From Bog-756 sp963812885 (GTDB lineage Bacteria > Actinomycetota > Acidimicrobiia > Acidimicrobiales > RAAP-2): a stretch of 64,000 bases of DNA. Location: the NCBI GenBank assembly GCA_963812885.1, contig CAWEWZ010000002.1, positions 372,001 to 436,000 of the forward strand, given 5' to 3'. Below the pieces are notes generated by a model. It worked only from the letters and a program-made list of their open reading frames with translations. It was not told the origin of the DNA and ran no database searches. A program made the translations under genes and the position numbers. Numbering within the stretch: position 1 is the stretch's first letter; each line of letters opens with the position of its first letter. Shown here one piece after another: positions 8,785-19,276 of the stretch.

Positions 8785-10075
8785 TCAGAAGAGCGCGTCC
8801 ACGAAGGCAGCCGCATCGAAATCGATGAGGTCCTCCACACCCTCACCCAGGCCGACCAGTTTGACCGGGAGCCCGAGCTCCCGCTGGATGGCCACCACGA
8901 TCCCTCCCTTGGCCGTCCCGTCGAGCTTGGTCAGCACCACGCCCGACACGTCGACGGCGTCGAGGAACACCTTGGCCTGGGCCAGTCCGTTCTGGCCGGT
9001 GGTGGCGTCGAGCACCAGCAGCACCTCGACCACATGACCGGGCGGCCGGTCGGCGACTCGCCGGATCTTCTTCAATTCCTCGATGAGGTTGACCTTGTTG
9101 TGGAGGCGACCGGCGGTATCGGCGAGCACCACCGCATGCCCCCGCGACGCCGCCCGCTGCACGGCGTCGAACACCACCGAGCTCGGGTCGCCCCCTTCGG
9201 ATCCCCGGACGATGTCGGCGTCGGCCCGTGACGCCCACATCGAGAGCTGCTCACCGGCGGCGGCCCGGAAGGTGTCGCCGGCCGCCAACAACACTTTGGC
9301 TCCGGCCGCCGACATCCGGTTGGCCACCTTGCCCACGGTTGTGGTCTTGCCCACGCCGTTGACGCCGACGAACAGCCAGACGTCGACGGATGGTTCGCCG
9401 CCTCCGCTCTGTCCGGCGGAGGCATCGCCGGCGTCCGTCCCGGTTGCCGCTGTTTCCGACGCCGGCGGAACCGGGCGCGGCCAGCGACCCGTCCACCGAC
9501 GTCAACATCGACACCAGCTCGGCCTTCAGCGCATCGACCAACGCGTCCGGGCCGACGATCTCACCACTCTTGACCCTGGCCCTCAGCCCGTCGAGGAGGG
9601 CATCGGTGGCACCCACGCCCACATCGGCCCGGATGAGGGCCTCCTCCAGGTCGTCCCAGGTGGCGGCGTCGATCTTTCCCTTGGACCGGACCGCTCCCAG
9701 GTAGCCGGACAGCAGGCCGCGGGCCTTGCCCAGACGACTCCGGTAGGTGGGCGGTTCGGCCGGCTCCTCCTCGACCGGTTCGGGTGGTGCCGTCTCGACC
9801 GGTGCGGGCTCGACCGGCGTCGGCGCCAGCCCCGGCCGGTCGGTCGACGGCGGGGCCTCTTCGAGGGTGGCCAGCCGGGTGGCATCGGCACTCCGGTCCA
9901 GTTCGACGTCAGTGGGAGCATCGCTGGCCACCTCGCCGGCCGGCACATGCTCTTTGGGGCCCCGACCTCGCAGGCGCAGGCCGACGGCCACCCCTCCGGC
10001 CACCACCACGACGGGTATGGCGACGAACAGGCCGACCGCCACATCGGAGGTGGCGACGAGCAGATCGGGACCCAT
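8785..10075 (-). CDS. ftsY: SRP receptor FtsY
   Basis: Membrane-associated GTPase receptor for the SRP-ribosome complex. The first ~25 residues form a membrane segment (LFVAIPVVVVAGGVAVGL), then an acidic Pro/Glu/Ala-rich A region, then the NG domain: GVNGVGKTTTVGKVA, AAGDTFRAAAGEQL, DTAGRLHNK, TKLDGTAKGG. It ends AAAFVDALF. One extra base near 9465-9475 splits the ORF between the N and G parts. The start ATG (10075) is fused to the smc stop as TAATG. Confidence 0.93.
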
Positions 10076-13000
10076 TACTGGTCGGTGCCCCCCACGTGCT
10101 CCGCTTCGAAGCGTCTCCTGGCGATCCCTCCCTCGGCCACCGGACCTTCGTCGAGGTGCTCGTCGGGGGGCACCCGGTCAAACCCTTCGCCATCCTCGGA
10201 CTGGGAGGCGCCGGGCGGTGCGGAACCGGGCTGTGGGCCGCGGCCGGGCTGTGGGCCGCGGCCGGGCTGTTGGGCACTGCCGGGCTGTTGGGCACTGCCG
10301 TGCTGTTGGGCACTGCCGTGTTGGGGGACGCCCCCGTCCGAGGAGGAGACCGACACCGACAGCACCGGCCCGGCCCCGGGTCGGACCTCGGACCTGGGTT
10401 CGGACCGTGAGTCCGGCTCGGGCTCGGGCCGTGACTCGGATCTGGGCTCCGAGTCGGATACGGGTACTGACTCGGATACGGGTACTGACTCGGGTATCGA
10501 CTCGGATACGGACTCGGACTCGGGCACGGGCTTGGGCACGGGCTTGGGCCCGGCCCCGCTCCCTGGTTCTCGGCCTCGGCCAACGTGTGGCCGTCCCGGC
10601 TCGTCTCCTCCGGAGGCGGAGGAATTGGAGCCGGGGCCGGGGCCCCCACCGGAGCCGGTGGCGGCGCCATCATGCCCGTTTCACCGTCCGACCACTCCAG
10701 ACCGTCGCTGCGGTGGCGCGGGACCTTCTGGCTCACCACCTTCGAGGAGCCGCCGGGCGCCATGGTGACCCCGTACAGGGCGTCGGCAGCCTCCATGGTG
10801 CGCTTCTGGTGGCTCACGATGATCAGCTGGGCGCCTTCGCGGAACTCGTGGACCAGTCCGAGAAACCGTTGCAGGTTGACGTCGTCGAGGGCCGCCTCGA
10901 CCTCGTCCATCAGGTAGAAGGGCGACGGCCGGCTCCGGAACACGGCGAACAGGAAGGCCAGGGCGACCAGCGAGCGTTCGCCCCCCGAGAGCAGTGACAG
11001 CCGGCGGACGTTGCGGCCGGCCGGCCGGACCTCGACCTCGACCCCGGTATCCAGCAGGTTCTCCGGGTCGGTGAGCGAGAGCCGACCCGTCCCCCCCGGG
11101 AACAGCGAGGTGACCAAGGTCGAGAAGTGCTCGTTGACGTCGGCGAAGGCCGAGTCGAACACGTGCATGATCTCCTCGTCCAGGGTCCGGATCACGTGGT
11201 GGAGCTCGCGACGGGCGGAACGGACGTCTTCGACCTGGGACTCGAGAAACTGATGGCGTTCGCCCAGTTCGGAGAGCTCTTCGAGGGCGAGAGGGTTCAC
11301 CGGGCCGAGGGCGGCCAGCTCCGCTTCGAGCTCGACGATCCGGGTCGAGGGGTCGGAGCCTTCGGGGAGCTCGGGCTCCGGAGCGGACAGGGCCTCGTCG
11401 GGACCGCAGGCCAGCTCCCGGCGGAGGGACTCGATCACCGACTCCCGCCGGATGGTCGCCTCCACCAGGTCCAGTTCGACCTTCTGGAGGCGGCCCCTGA
11501 CCGCAGCCAGCTCGTGCTCGTGGGCCGAGCGCTGACGGCGGAGCTCCTCGAGCCGGGCCCCGCCGGCCCGGACGGCCTCGATCTGGAGCCGGTAGCGCTC
11601 GCGGAGCTCGGCCAGGGCCGAGTCCAGCTGCGACTGGGCCGATCCCACGACGGCCAGGAGGCGGTCCACGGCGGTGGCGTCGGCTTCGAGCCGTGTCCGG
11701 CGCTCGGCCGCCTGACGGCGCTCGTCGGCGTGCCCGGTCAGCCTCCGATCGACCTCGGCCAGCCGTTCACTCAGGACCCGGCGCCGTTCGACCAGGCCGG
11801 CCGAGCGGACCTCCCATTCGCTCCGGACCGAGGCCGCCTCGGCGATGCGCTCGTCGATCCGCTTGCGCTCTTCGCGGGCGGCGGCAGCCCTCCCGGCGGC
11901 CTCGGTCCGCGCCGCCTCCAGGATCGGCAGTTGCTCGCGGAGCTCGACGGCGCGCGCCGTGTCCCGGGCGATCCGGTCGTCGAGCTCGGCCGCCGTCCGG
12001 CGCATCTCCTCGAGCTCGGAGGCCAGCGCCAACCGGTCCTCGGCCACCCGCTGGCGGGCGGCTCGCGCCGTTTGATGCTCGACCTCGTTCCGGTCGTCGG
12101 ACCGAACGGCCTCCAGTGCAGCCGTCCGGGTGGACTCGACGGCCGAGCGAGCCATGGTCCGCTCGTCGGCGGACTCGGCCGCGGCCGCCGCCGCCGTCGT
12201 CGCCCGGGCCCTCGCCTCGTCGACCACCGCGGCGGTGACCACGCCGCCACCGGCCCGAACCCGCCACCCGGCCGACGAGAAGCGGTCCCCGTCGCGGGTG
12301 ACCACGACCAGGTCGGGCCGGGCCAGGGCCAGATCGATGGCCTCGGACCACCCGCCCAGGGCGCAGTGGGAACCCGAGAGCAGGGTGTCGAGCGCCGCCT
12401 CCAGCCCCGGGAGAGACGGGCCCCCGGGTCGGGGGCGGACGTGGGGACGGATCGACTCGGTTCCGGGCGGAATGGCGTCACCGCTCCGCCGGCGCCGGCA
12501 TGCCGGCGTGGGCAGTCGAGTCGGTGAGGGCGAGGACGGCGCCGGTGGCCCCTCCCTCACGGAGCCGGGCCAGGGCCGACTTGGCCGGCACGCTCCCGGA
12601 GACGACCACGGCCGCCACCGAGGCCCCGGCGGCCGCTTCGAAGGCATCCTCCCAGCCCTCGTCGACCTCCACCAGGTCGAGAAGGATCCCGACCACCCCG
12701 TCGACGCCCGAGAGCAGCTCGGCGCCGGCCGCCCCCCGGGCCTCGTCGAGGGCCCGCTCGAGGGCGTCGGCCCGGGCCACCGACCGGTGGTGCTCCAGTT
12801 CGGCCTGGCGGAGGGCCCCCTCGGCCGATTCGAGCCGGGCGGTGGCCCGCCCGTGGGCGGCCTCGGTCTCGGCCACCGCGGACTGCAGTTGATGGCGGGC
12901 CTGCTCCGTCTCGGCCAGCCGCTCCCCCAGCTCGTGGTCCTCCCCCTCGAGGACGGCGGCCCGGCGCTCGGTAGAGGCCAACCGGACGGACAGCTGATCC

Positions 13001-14223
13001 GACGAGCGCCGGTCGCGCTCGAGCGCGTGCTCGAGGGATCCGAGCTGGCCGCGGGCCACGGTGACCGCCTCGTCGGCGCTGCGGAGCTCGGCTCCGTCCC
13101 CCCACGCCTGCAGGTGGGATTCGAGCTCGCCGGCCATCTGCTCCTCGACGGCGATGAGGGCCGCCTGCTGCGGGGCCAAGGCCGCCGCCTCGGCCTCGGT
13201 GGTCTCCAGCTCCTCGGTCAGCCGGGCCCCTTCGGCCTCGAGGGTCGAGACCACGTCGGCGTCGGCCGCGGCGTCGAGGGCCTGGGCCAGGGAGCGCTGC
13301 CGCTCCCGGAGCACCCCGGTCAGGCCGCGGGCCCGCTCGACCATCCCCTCGGCCCGTCCGAGGGCGGAGGCCAGGTCGGACTCGCGTTGGGCGGACATCT
13401 CGTCGGCCGTCCGCTCGGTGTCGGCGTCCAGCTGGCTGAGGGCACCCCGGATCTTGTCCTCGGCCTCGCGCTGCTCGTTCCGGGCCTTGGTCCCCTCGTC
13501 GTGACGGAAGTCGAGGGCCTTGAGCTCCGATCCGGCCGCAAACAGCCGGAGGGCGCGCAAGGCGTCGGACAGGCCGGCATACGAGCGGGCGGCGGCGGCC
13601 TGGCGCTCGAGGGGCCGGATCTGACGCTTGACCTCCCGGACCAGGTCGAAGAGCCGTTCCAGGTTCTCCTCGGTGGAGGCCAGGCGGCGCTCGGAACGCT
13701 CACGACGCCGGCGGTACTTGAGCACCCCGGCCGCCTCTTCGATGACCGCCCGCCGGTCCTCGGGGCGGGCCTCCAAGATGGCGTCGAGGTGGCCCTGGCT
13801 GATGATGACGTGCTGTTGGCGGCCCACGCCGGTATCCGAGAGCAATTCCTGGATGTCCAGGAGCCGGCAGGGTGCGCCGTTGATCGAGTACTCGCTGTCC
13901 CCCGACCGGAACAGGGTCCGGGTGATGGTGATCTCGGCCAGGTCGGTGCCCAGTTGGCCGGAGCTGTTGTCGATGGTGAGGGCCACCTCGGCCCGTCCGA
14001 GGGCGGGGCGGTTGGCCGTGCCCATGAAGATGACGTCCTCCATCTTCGCCGAGCGCACCGTCCTCGGCCCCTGGGCCCCCAACACCCAGGCCACGGCGTC
14101 CACCACGTTCGACTTGCCGCTGCCGTTGGGACCGACGACCACGGTGATACCGGGCTCGAATTCGAGCACTGCCGGGTCGGCGAAGGACTTGAATCCCTTG
14201 AGGGTGAGTGACTTCAGGAACAC
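10075..14223 (-). CDS. smc: Chromosome segregation protein SMC, with long low-complexity C-terminal tail
   Basis: Condensin ATPase that organises and segregates the chromosome. N-terminal head: LKGFKSFADPAVLEFEPG and Walker A GPNGSGKSNVVDA. Two long coiled-coil arms flank a hinge (GVDGVVGILLDLVEVDEGWE to about 12480). The C-terminal head has LSLLSGGERSLVALAFLFA and YLMDEVEAALDD. Frame breaks occur near 12485 in the hinge (+1) and near 10545-10565 (-1 or +2). After the head, the reading frame that meets the ftsY ATG at TAATG continues for about 150 residues rich in Pro/Ser/Glu and then Gln/Gly/Pro, so the total is about 1380 aa against about 1190 typical. The GTG start at 14223 fits the family. 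Confidence 0.93.
10228..10317. repeat. 18-bp tandem repeats in the smc tail
   Basis: Five 18-bp units: two of GGGCTGTGGGCCGCGGCC and three of GGGCTGTTGGGCACTGCC (last one starting GTG). They encode GSAQQP / GRGPQP six-residue repeats on the minus strand. A second set, GACTCGGATACGGGTACT-like units at about 10450-10520, encodes PVSES/PESVS repeats just upstream in the protein. Confidence 0.85.
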
Positions 14224-14410
14224 CGCGCGCTCACCCTATCGGTCAACGCCCACCGCGTGGACGATGGTGGCCGCCTCCGACCGGGGCCGGTCGGCGGTTG
14301 ACGCCCCGCACCCTCCCCCCACGCCCCCGGTCACGCCGCGGTAGTGAGGAGAGGGCGCGGAGCCCGACCGCTCGCCGGACCCCCGGCCGGACCGCTCGCC
14401 GAGCGCCCGA

Positions 14411-15253
14411 TCAGACCTGACAGTGATCGCAGAAGTAGGTCGACCGCCCGCCCGACTTGACCTTGACGATGGTGGCCCGGCAGCGCCGGCAGGCCTGGCC
14501 CTCGCGGTCGTACGCCTGGTGCTGGTCCTGATAGTCCCCGACCTCGCCGAACAGGTCGCGGTACTGCTCGTCGGCCAGTGACGACCCCCGGCGCTTGACC
14601 GCTTCGGCCAGGGTCTCGACCATGGCCCGGTACAGACGGCGGACTTCCTGGGACGAGAGCGAGTTGGAGAGGCGGTCGTAGCGCAGCCCGGCGGCGAAGA
14701 GGATCTCGTCGGCGTACATGTTGCCGATCCCGGCCACGAATTCCTGATCCATGAGGAGGGCCTTCAGACCGCTCTTGTGCGAGGAGAGGAGCACCCAGAA
14801 CTTCTCCCAGCTCATGACGTCCTCGAGGGGGTCGAAGCCGAGGTGGGCCAGCTCGGGAAGGGGCGGCTCGCCGTCCTCGGGGGCGGCCGAGACGAACATC
14901 TCGCCGAACGTGCGCGGGTCCACGAAGCGCAGCTGCCCTCCCTGGGTGAAGGTGATCACCGCGTGGGTGTGGGGTGCCTTGGGCTCCTTGGCGCTCTTGG
15001 CCCGCTGGAGCTGTCCGCTCATCCCCAGGTGGACGACCAGGGTCTGCCCGTCATCGAGACCCAGGAGCAGGTACTTTCCGGCCCGGTCGATCGATTTGAT
15101 GGTGTGGCCCTCCAGGCGGGCGCGAAAGTGCTTGGCGCTCGGATGACGGCGGACCGTGCGCCCGTTGCGCACTTCGACCGACTTGATCTTCCGGCCCACA
15201 ACCTCGCTCTGGAGGTCGCGCCGGATGGTCTCGACTTCGGGAAGCTCAGGCAT
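14411..15253 (-). CDS. mutM: Formamidopyrimidine-DNA glycosylase (Fpg)
   Basis: Removes oxidised purines such as 8-oxoguanine; bifunctional glycosylase/AP lyase. The mature N-terminus MPELPEVETI provides the catalytic Pro2 and Glu3. Lys in the GKYLL segment and the helix-two-turn-helix region (GIGNMYADEILF) are present, and the C-terminal zinc finger has CRRC ... CDHC. 280 aa, intact. ATG 15253 overlaps the rnc stop by eight bases (ATGCCTGA), so it follows rnc in one transcript. Confidence 0.97.
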   Translation of the reverse strand: MPELPEVETIRRDLQSEVVGRKIKSVEVRNGRTVRRHPSAKHFRARLEGHTIKSIDRAGKYLLLGLDDGQTLVVHLGMSGQLQRAKSAKEPKAPHTHAVITFTQGGQLRFVDPRTFGEMFVSAAPEDGEPPLPELAHLGFDPLEDVMSWEKFWVLLSSHKSGLKALLMDQEFVAGIGNMYADEILFAAGLRYDRLSNSLSSQEVRRLYRAMVETLAEAVKRRGSSLADEQYRDLFGEVGDYQDQHQAYDREGQACRRCRATIVKVKSGGRSTYFCDHCQV

Positions 15254-15974
15254 CCCCCCCGCCTCTCTCGACGTCCAATGATTCGCAGGCGACCTGGGCA
15301 GCGACCTGCTCGGCGTCTTTTTTGGAGCGCCCCTCCCCGGTGCCGAGGCGCTGGCCAGCAACGTACACCGTGGCCAGGTACCTCCGTGCGTGGTCAGGGC
15401 CGAAACTCTCCAATTCGTAGCGGGGGACACCCCGGCCGAGACGCACGGTTTCCTCCTGGAGACGGCTCTTGTGGTCGGACTCGCCGGGCCCGCCGGCAGC
15501 GACGGCAATCCGGTCCCTGAGCAGGGACAGGACCAGCCGCCCGGCCTCGGCGAGCCCGCCGTCGAGGTAGACCGCCCCGATCACCGCTTCGGTGGCGTCA
15601 GCCAGGATCGACTCCTTGGCCCGGCCACCGGAGAGATCCTCGCCCCGCCCGAGGCGCAGGCTCCCGTCGATACCGAGGTCCAGACCCACCTGGCCGAGGA
15701 CCCGGGTGTTGACCACCGAGGCCCGGACCTTGGACATGGCCCCGTCGGACAGCTCCGGGTAGGCCCGATAGGTGAATTCGGCCACCACCAGGCCGAGCAC
15801 GGCGTCACCGAGGAACTCCAGGCGCTCGTTGGAGGTTCTGCCCGCCTGCTCGGCACACCACGAGCGGTGGGCCATGGCCTCGTCGAGTAGAGCCGGGTCC
15901 TTGAACCGGTAGCCGATCCGGTCGGCCAGCACGTGCCTCCCCCCGGGCGACCCCGAGCCGTCTGCAGGCGCCAT
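15246..15974 (-). CDS. rnc: Ribonuclease III
   Basis: Double-strand-specific endoribonuclease that matures rRNA and regulates mRNAs. The signature NERLEFLGDAVLGL holds the catalytic Glu/Asp. A second acidic site lies in ILADATEAVIGAVYLDGG. The dsRNA-binding domain is at the C-terminus (KSRLQEETVRLGRGVPRYEL to SKKDAEQVAAQVA). 242 aa, intact. ATG 15974 lies 11 bases after the acpP stop. Confidence 0.97.
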   Translation of the reverse strand: MAPADGSGSPGGRHVLADRIGYRFKDPALLDEAMAHRSWCAEQAGRTSNERLEFLGDAVLGLVVAEFTYRAYPELSDGAMSKVRASVVNTRVLGQVGLDLGIDGSLRLGRGEDLSGGRAKESILADATEAVIGAVYLDGGLAEAGRLVLSLLRDRIAVAAGGPGESDHKSRLQEETVRLGRGVPRYELESFGPDHARRYLATVYVAGQRLGTGEGRSKKDAEQVAAQVACESLDVERGGGDA

Positions 15975-15984
15975 GGGACGCGCC

Positions 15985-16281
15985 TCAGGCCCCTCCGAGT
16001 TTGGCGTAGACGTAGTCGACGGAGTCCCGCACGGTACGGAGCTCTTCGAGGTCCTCGTCATCGATGCGGAATCCGACCGAGCGCTCGCCCAACTCCTCTT
16101 CGAGACCCTCGACCAGCTCGATCAGGGCCAGTGAGTCGGCGTCGAGGTCCTCGGCGAACGACGACGACTCGGTGATGGCGGAGGGCTCGATCTCGAGAAT
16201 GTCGGCGAGGAGGTCCCGGATGAGGTCGAGGACCTGTTGGCGGTCGAGGGGACCCTTTTCCATGTGGGTCTCTGCGGGCAC
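15985..16281 (-). CDS. acpP: Acyl carrier protein
   Basis: Carries growing acyl chains in fatty-acid synthesis on a phosphopantetheine arm attached to the Ser of EDLDADSLALIELV. 98 aa, acidic, with the four-helix pattern. GTG 16281 is chosen over ATG 16263 because AGGAG sits five bases upstream. acpP normally follows plsX directly; here plsX is 10 kb away. It leads the minus-strand superoperon that runs to dprA. Confidence 0.93.
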   Translation of the reverse strand: MPAETHMEKGPLDRQQVLDLIRDLLADILEIEPSAITESSSFAEDLDADSLALIELVEGLEEELGERSVGFRIDDEDLEELRTVRDSVDYVYAKLGGA

Positions 16282-16540
16282 GGCTTCTCCTGTGTCTCGT
16301 GGTCATCTCTTCGAGGTCGGCACCTGAATTCGCAGGTCAGGGGCTTGACGCCTCGGACGCTCACGACCCCCCGGCGGCACGATCTCCAAGAACACGGCCG
16401 TTCGGGCGCGCATCCCATGGGCTGCGGTATCCACCCTGGCCGGGACCTTTGGCTGGCCAGATGTTACCGGAAGGTGACATTCACGGAGTCGAAACACTCT
16501 GGCAACCCATCGGACCCATCGGCGTCGTAGCACTTGGAGT
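16282..16540. promoter_or_regulatory. Divergent intergenic region between acpP and the ATP-grasp cluster
   Basis: 259 bp without a gene between divergently oriented genes, so it should hold promoters for both. Visible elements: a short inverted repeat ACCTG-N6-CAGGT (16322-16337) and a near-palindrome GTTACC-GGAA-GGTGAC (about 16464-16479) that could be an operator. No perfect promoter was found and the assignment of either element is speculative. Confidence 0.35.
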
Positions 16541-18313
16541 GTGGAATCCACCGATCCGACCGACGCGCCCGGCGCCGGGACCGCGGACGGAGTTGGAGTG
16601 AGGCCCGGAGAGGCATCGGGCCAGGTTCGGTGGCCGCCCTACGACCCCGGCGCCTTCTACGACGAGCTGGTGGCGCCGGATGGCGCACCCCGGCCGGCGG
16701 CGCTCGCCCTGTTCGACCACTTCACCGAACTCGGAGCCGACGGGCTGGCCGAGCGCCAGGACGCGGCCGACCGGGAGATGCGGGCCATCGGGGTGACCTT
16801 CACCGTCTACGAGGAGTCCGCGGGGACGACCGACCGGCCGTGGCCCTTCGACGTCATCCCGAGGGTGATGCCGTCCGATCAGTGGCATCTGATCGAAGCC
16901 GGCCTGGTCCAGAGGCTGAGCGCCCTCAACCTGTTCATCGACGACGTGTACCACGACCAACGCTCGGTGAGCAGCGGAGTGGTGCCCTCCGAACTGGTCG
17001 CCGGCTCCCCGAACTTCCGCCGTGAGTGCGTCGGCGTCGAGCCCCCCGGCGGCGTCTGGGCCCACATCTGCGGGAGCGACCTCATCCGGGACGCCGACGG
17101 GACCGTCTACGTACTCGAGGACAACCTGCGCGTCCCTTCGGGCGTGTCCTACCTCCTCGAGAACCGGATGATGGCCAAGCACGTCTTCCCGGAACTGTTC
17201 CGGCACTACAGCATCGAGCCCGTCGATCCCTATATCGGGAGGCTGGCCGGCCTGCTGGCCTCGGTGTCCCCGTCCACCGGCGATCCGACCATCGTGGTGC
17301 TGACACCGGGAATCTACAATTCGGCGTACTTCGAGCACGCCTTCCTGGCTCAGCAGCTGGGGGTGGAACTGGTCGAGGGCAGCGATCTCGTCGTGCTGGA
17401 CGATGACTGCGTCTACGCCCGCACCATCGACGGGCTCCAGCAGGTCGACGTCATCTACCGACGGGTCGACGACCTCTTCCTCGATCCCGAGGTGTTCCGG
17501 CCCGACTCGATGCTCGGAGTGCCCGGGCTCATGCGGGCCTGGCGGTCCGGCCGGGTCGCCCTGGTCAACGCGCCGGGTGCCGGCATCGCCGACGACAAGA
17601 AGGTCTACTCCTACGTTCCCGACATCATCCGCTTCTTCCTCGACGAGGAGCCGATCCTGGCCACCGTGGCCACCCTCCGGTGCGCCGACGAGGACTCGCG
17701 CCACTTCGTCCTCGGGAACCTGGCCAGGCTGGTGGTGAAACCGGCCAACGAGTCCGGTGGCAACGGCGTGCTGGTGGGAACGCAGGCCACGGTGGCCGAG
17801 CTGGACGATGTGGCCGAGCAGATCGAGGCCGCGCCGACCCGGTGGGTGGCCCAGCCGGTGATCCCCCTCTCGACGGCCCCGACCCTGTGCGACGGGGAAA
17901 TCGCGCCGCGACATGTGGATCTCCGCCCCTTCACCCTCTTCGGTCCCGAAGGCGCCTACGTCACCCGTGGTGGACTCACCCGGGTGGCCCGGAAGGCCGG
18001 TTCGCTCGTCGTCAACTCGTCCCAGGGGGGTGGAAGCAAGGACACCTGGGTGGTCGACACGGTCAGCCCGGGTGGCACCGGTCAGCCCGACCGAACCGGG
18101 TGGCCCGGACGATCCCGGCGGCCCGGACGAGACTCGGACGGCCGGGCCCGGTCCCCCCGGTTCTCGACACAGCCCTCGGCCCCACGCGCCGGTCGGGACG
18201 CCGTTCAGGCGACCGCCGACGACCATGACCCGAGACACGACCGATCCAGCCGGGCCCGAGGACCCGCCGAGCCGAACCGAGGAGGCCACGATGCTGCTGG
18301 CACGAATGGCTGA
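16541..18313 (+). CDS. Circularly permuted type 2 ATP-grasp protein (DUF404/DUF407, COG2308)
   Basis: Predicted peptide-bond or amide-forming ligase of the circularly permuted ATP-grasp family; the substrate is unknown. Family motifs in order: YDPGAFYDELVAPDG, WPFDVIPRVM, GSDLIRDADGTVYVLEDNLR, PSGVSYLLENRMM, VIYRRVDDLFLDP, GIADDKKVYSYVPDIIRFFL, LARLVVKPANESGGNGVLVG and SQGGGSKDTWVVD. After that the frame runs through an Arg/Pro-rich, non-conserved tail, so the real end may be earlier than 18313 if an indel lies near 18050. GTG 16541 opens the ORF; GTG 16598, with GGAG five bases upstream, is an equally good start. It is the first gene of a four-gene unit. Confidence 0.9.
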   Translation: MESTDPTDAPGAGTADGVGVRPGEASGQVRWPPYDPGAFYDELVAPDGAPRPAALALFDHFTELGADGLAERQDAADREMRAIGVTFTVYEESAGTTDRPWPFDVIPRVMPSDQWHLIEAGLVQRLSALNLFIDDVYHDQRSVSSGVVPSELVAGSPNFRRECVGVEPPGGVWAHICGSDLIRDADGTVYVLEDNLRVPSGVSYLLENRMMAKHVFPELFRHYSIEPVDPYIGRLAGLLASVSPSTGDPTIVVLTPGIYNSAYFEHAFLAQQLGVELVEGSDLVVLDDDCVYARTIDGLQQVDVIYRRVDDLFLDPEVFRPDSMLGVPGLMRAWRSGRVALVNAPGAGIADDKKVYSYVPDIIRFFLDEEPILATVATLRCADEDSRHFVLGNLARLVVKPANESGGNGVLVGTQATVAELDDVAEQIEAAPTRWVAQPVIPLSTAPTLCDGEIAPRHVDLRPFTLFGPEGAYVTRGGLTRVARKAGSLVVNSSQGGGSKDTWVVDTVSPGGTGQPDRTGWPGRSRRPGRDSDGRARSPRFSTQPSAPRAGRDAVQATADDHDPRHDRSSRARGPAEPNRGGHDAAGTNG

Positions 18314-19276
18314 AGCCGTCTACTGGGGCGGGCGCTATCTCGAACGGGCCGAGTGCACGGCGCGGATCGTGCAGGTCCATACCGACGCCCACGTCGACAT
18401 GCCGGTGGGTGAGGACGTCGGATGGGAGCCGCTCCTCGCCATTGCCGGCGTCGACGGGGAGTTCGACGAGCACTACGCGGTGGTGTCCGAGCCCGGCGGC
18501 GACCGGGCGGCGGAGGACGACGTCATCGAATTTCTGCTCCACAGCGACAAGAACCCGTCGTCCATCCTCGGTGCCCTCTCGTCCGCCCGGGAAAACCTGC
18601 GGACCGCCCGCCCCGTCGTACCCCGCGAGGCGTGGGAGGCCGGCCAACGACCTCTGGCTGACCAGCTTGGACTATCTCGACGAGACGAGTTCGCGCAAAG
18701 GTCGGGTCCAATGGCTGCGCCGGGTCATCGCCGGTGCCCAGAGGATCAACGGCATCATGCTCGGGACGATGAGCCGCGACGAGGCCATGTCGTTCTTCAC
18801 CATCGGCCAGAATCTCGAACGGGCCGATCTCACCACCCGGGTACTCGACGTCCGTTCGGAGAATCTGCATCCGAGGCGGGGCGACGACCCCTATGACGTG
18901 GTCCACTGGATGGCCGTCCTGCGCTCGCTGGCGGCCTACCAGCCCTTCCGCCGGGCCATGCCGGCCCGTCCACAGGGCGGATCGACCCTCCGGTTCCTCC
19001 TCCAGGACGACCGGTTCCCTCGAGCGGTCAGTGCCTGCCTCACCGAGACCCGCAGCCAGCTGAAGGGCTTGGCCCGGTCCGAGGACACCCTCGACGCGTG
19101 CACCGACGCGGCGATGCTGGTGGCGGCGGCCGCGGTGCCCCGCCTCACCCTCGGCGGGCCTGAGCGAATTCCTCGACGAGGTCCAGGTGGCGCTGTCGGA
19201 CATCCACGACAAGATCGACCGGACCTACTTCCGGCCGTCATTCACCGGATGGCAGCCTTCCTCCGTGGCGTCGTGA
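18291..19276 (+). CDS. Alpha-E domain protein (DUF403, COG2307)
   Basis: All-alpha protein that always travels with the circularly permuted ATP-grasp; role unknown, possibly a partner subunit. Starts MLLARMAEAVYWGGRYLERA, the family signature, at ATG 18291 with GGAGG six bases upstream and overlapping the end of the preceding ORF. Further family segments: NDLWLTSLDYLDETSS, FFTIGQNLERADLTTR, PYDVVHWMAVLRS, and the C-terminal HDKIDRTYFRPS. Two extra bases (near 18643 and 19158) break the frame. The stop at 19274-19276 overlaps the next start as GTGA. Confidence 0.88.

Noticed and set aside
12130..14211. Long plus-strand ORF of 693 codons antisense to smc (similar ones opposite kgd at 61102-63549 and opposite the ATP-grasp gene at 16481-18289)
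   Set aside because: Translations are low-complexity (Gly/Arg/Leu/Asp-rich), show no domain, and mirror third-position GC of the real gene on the other strand.
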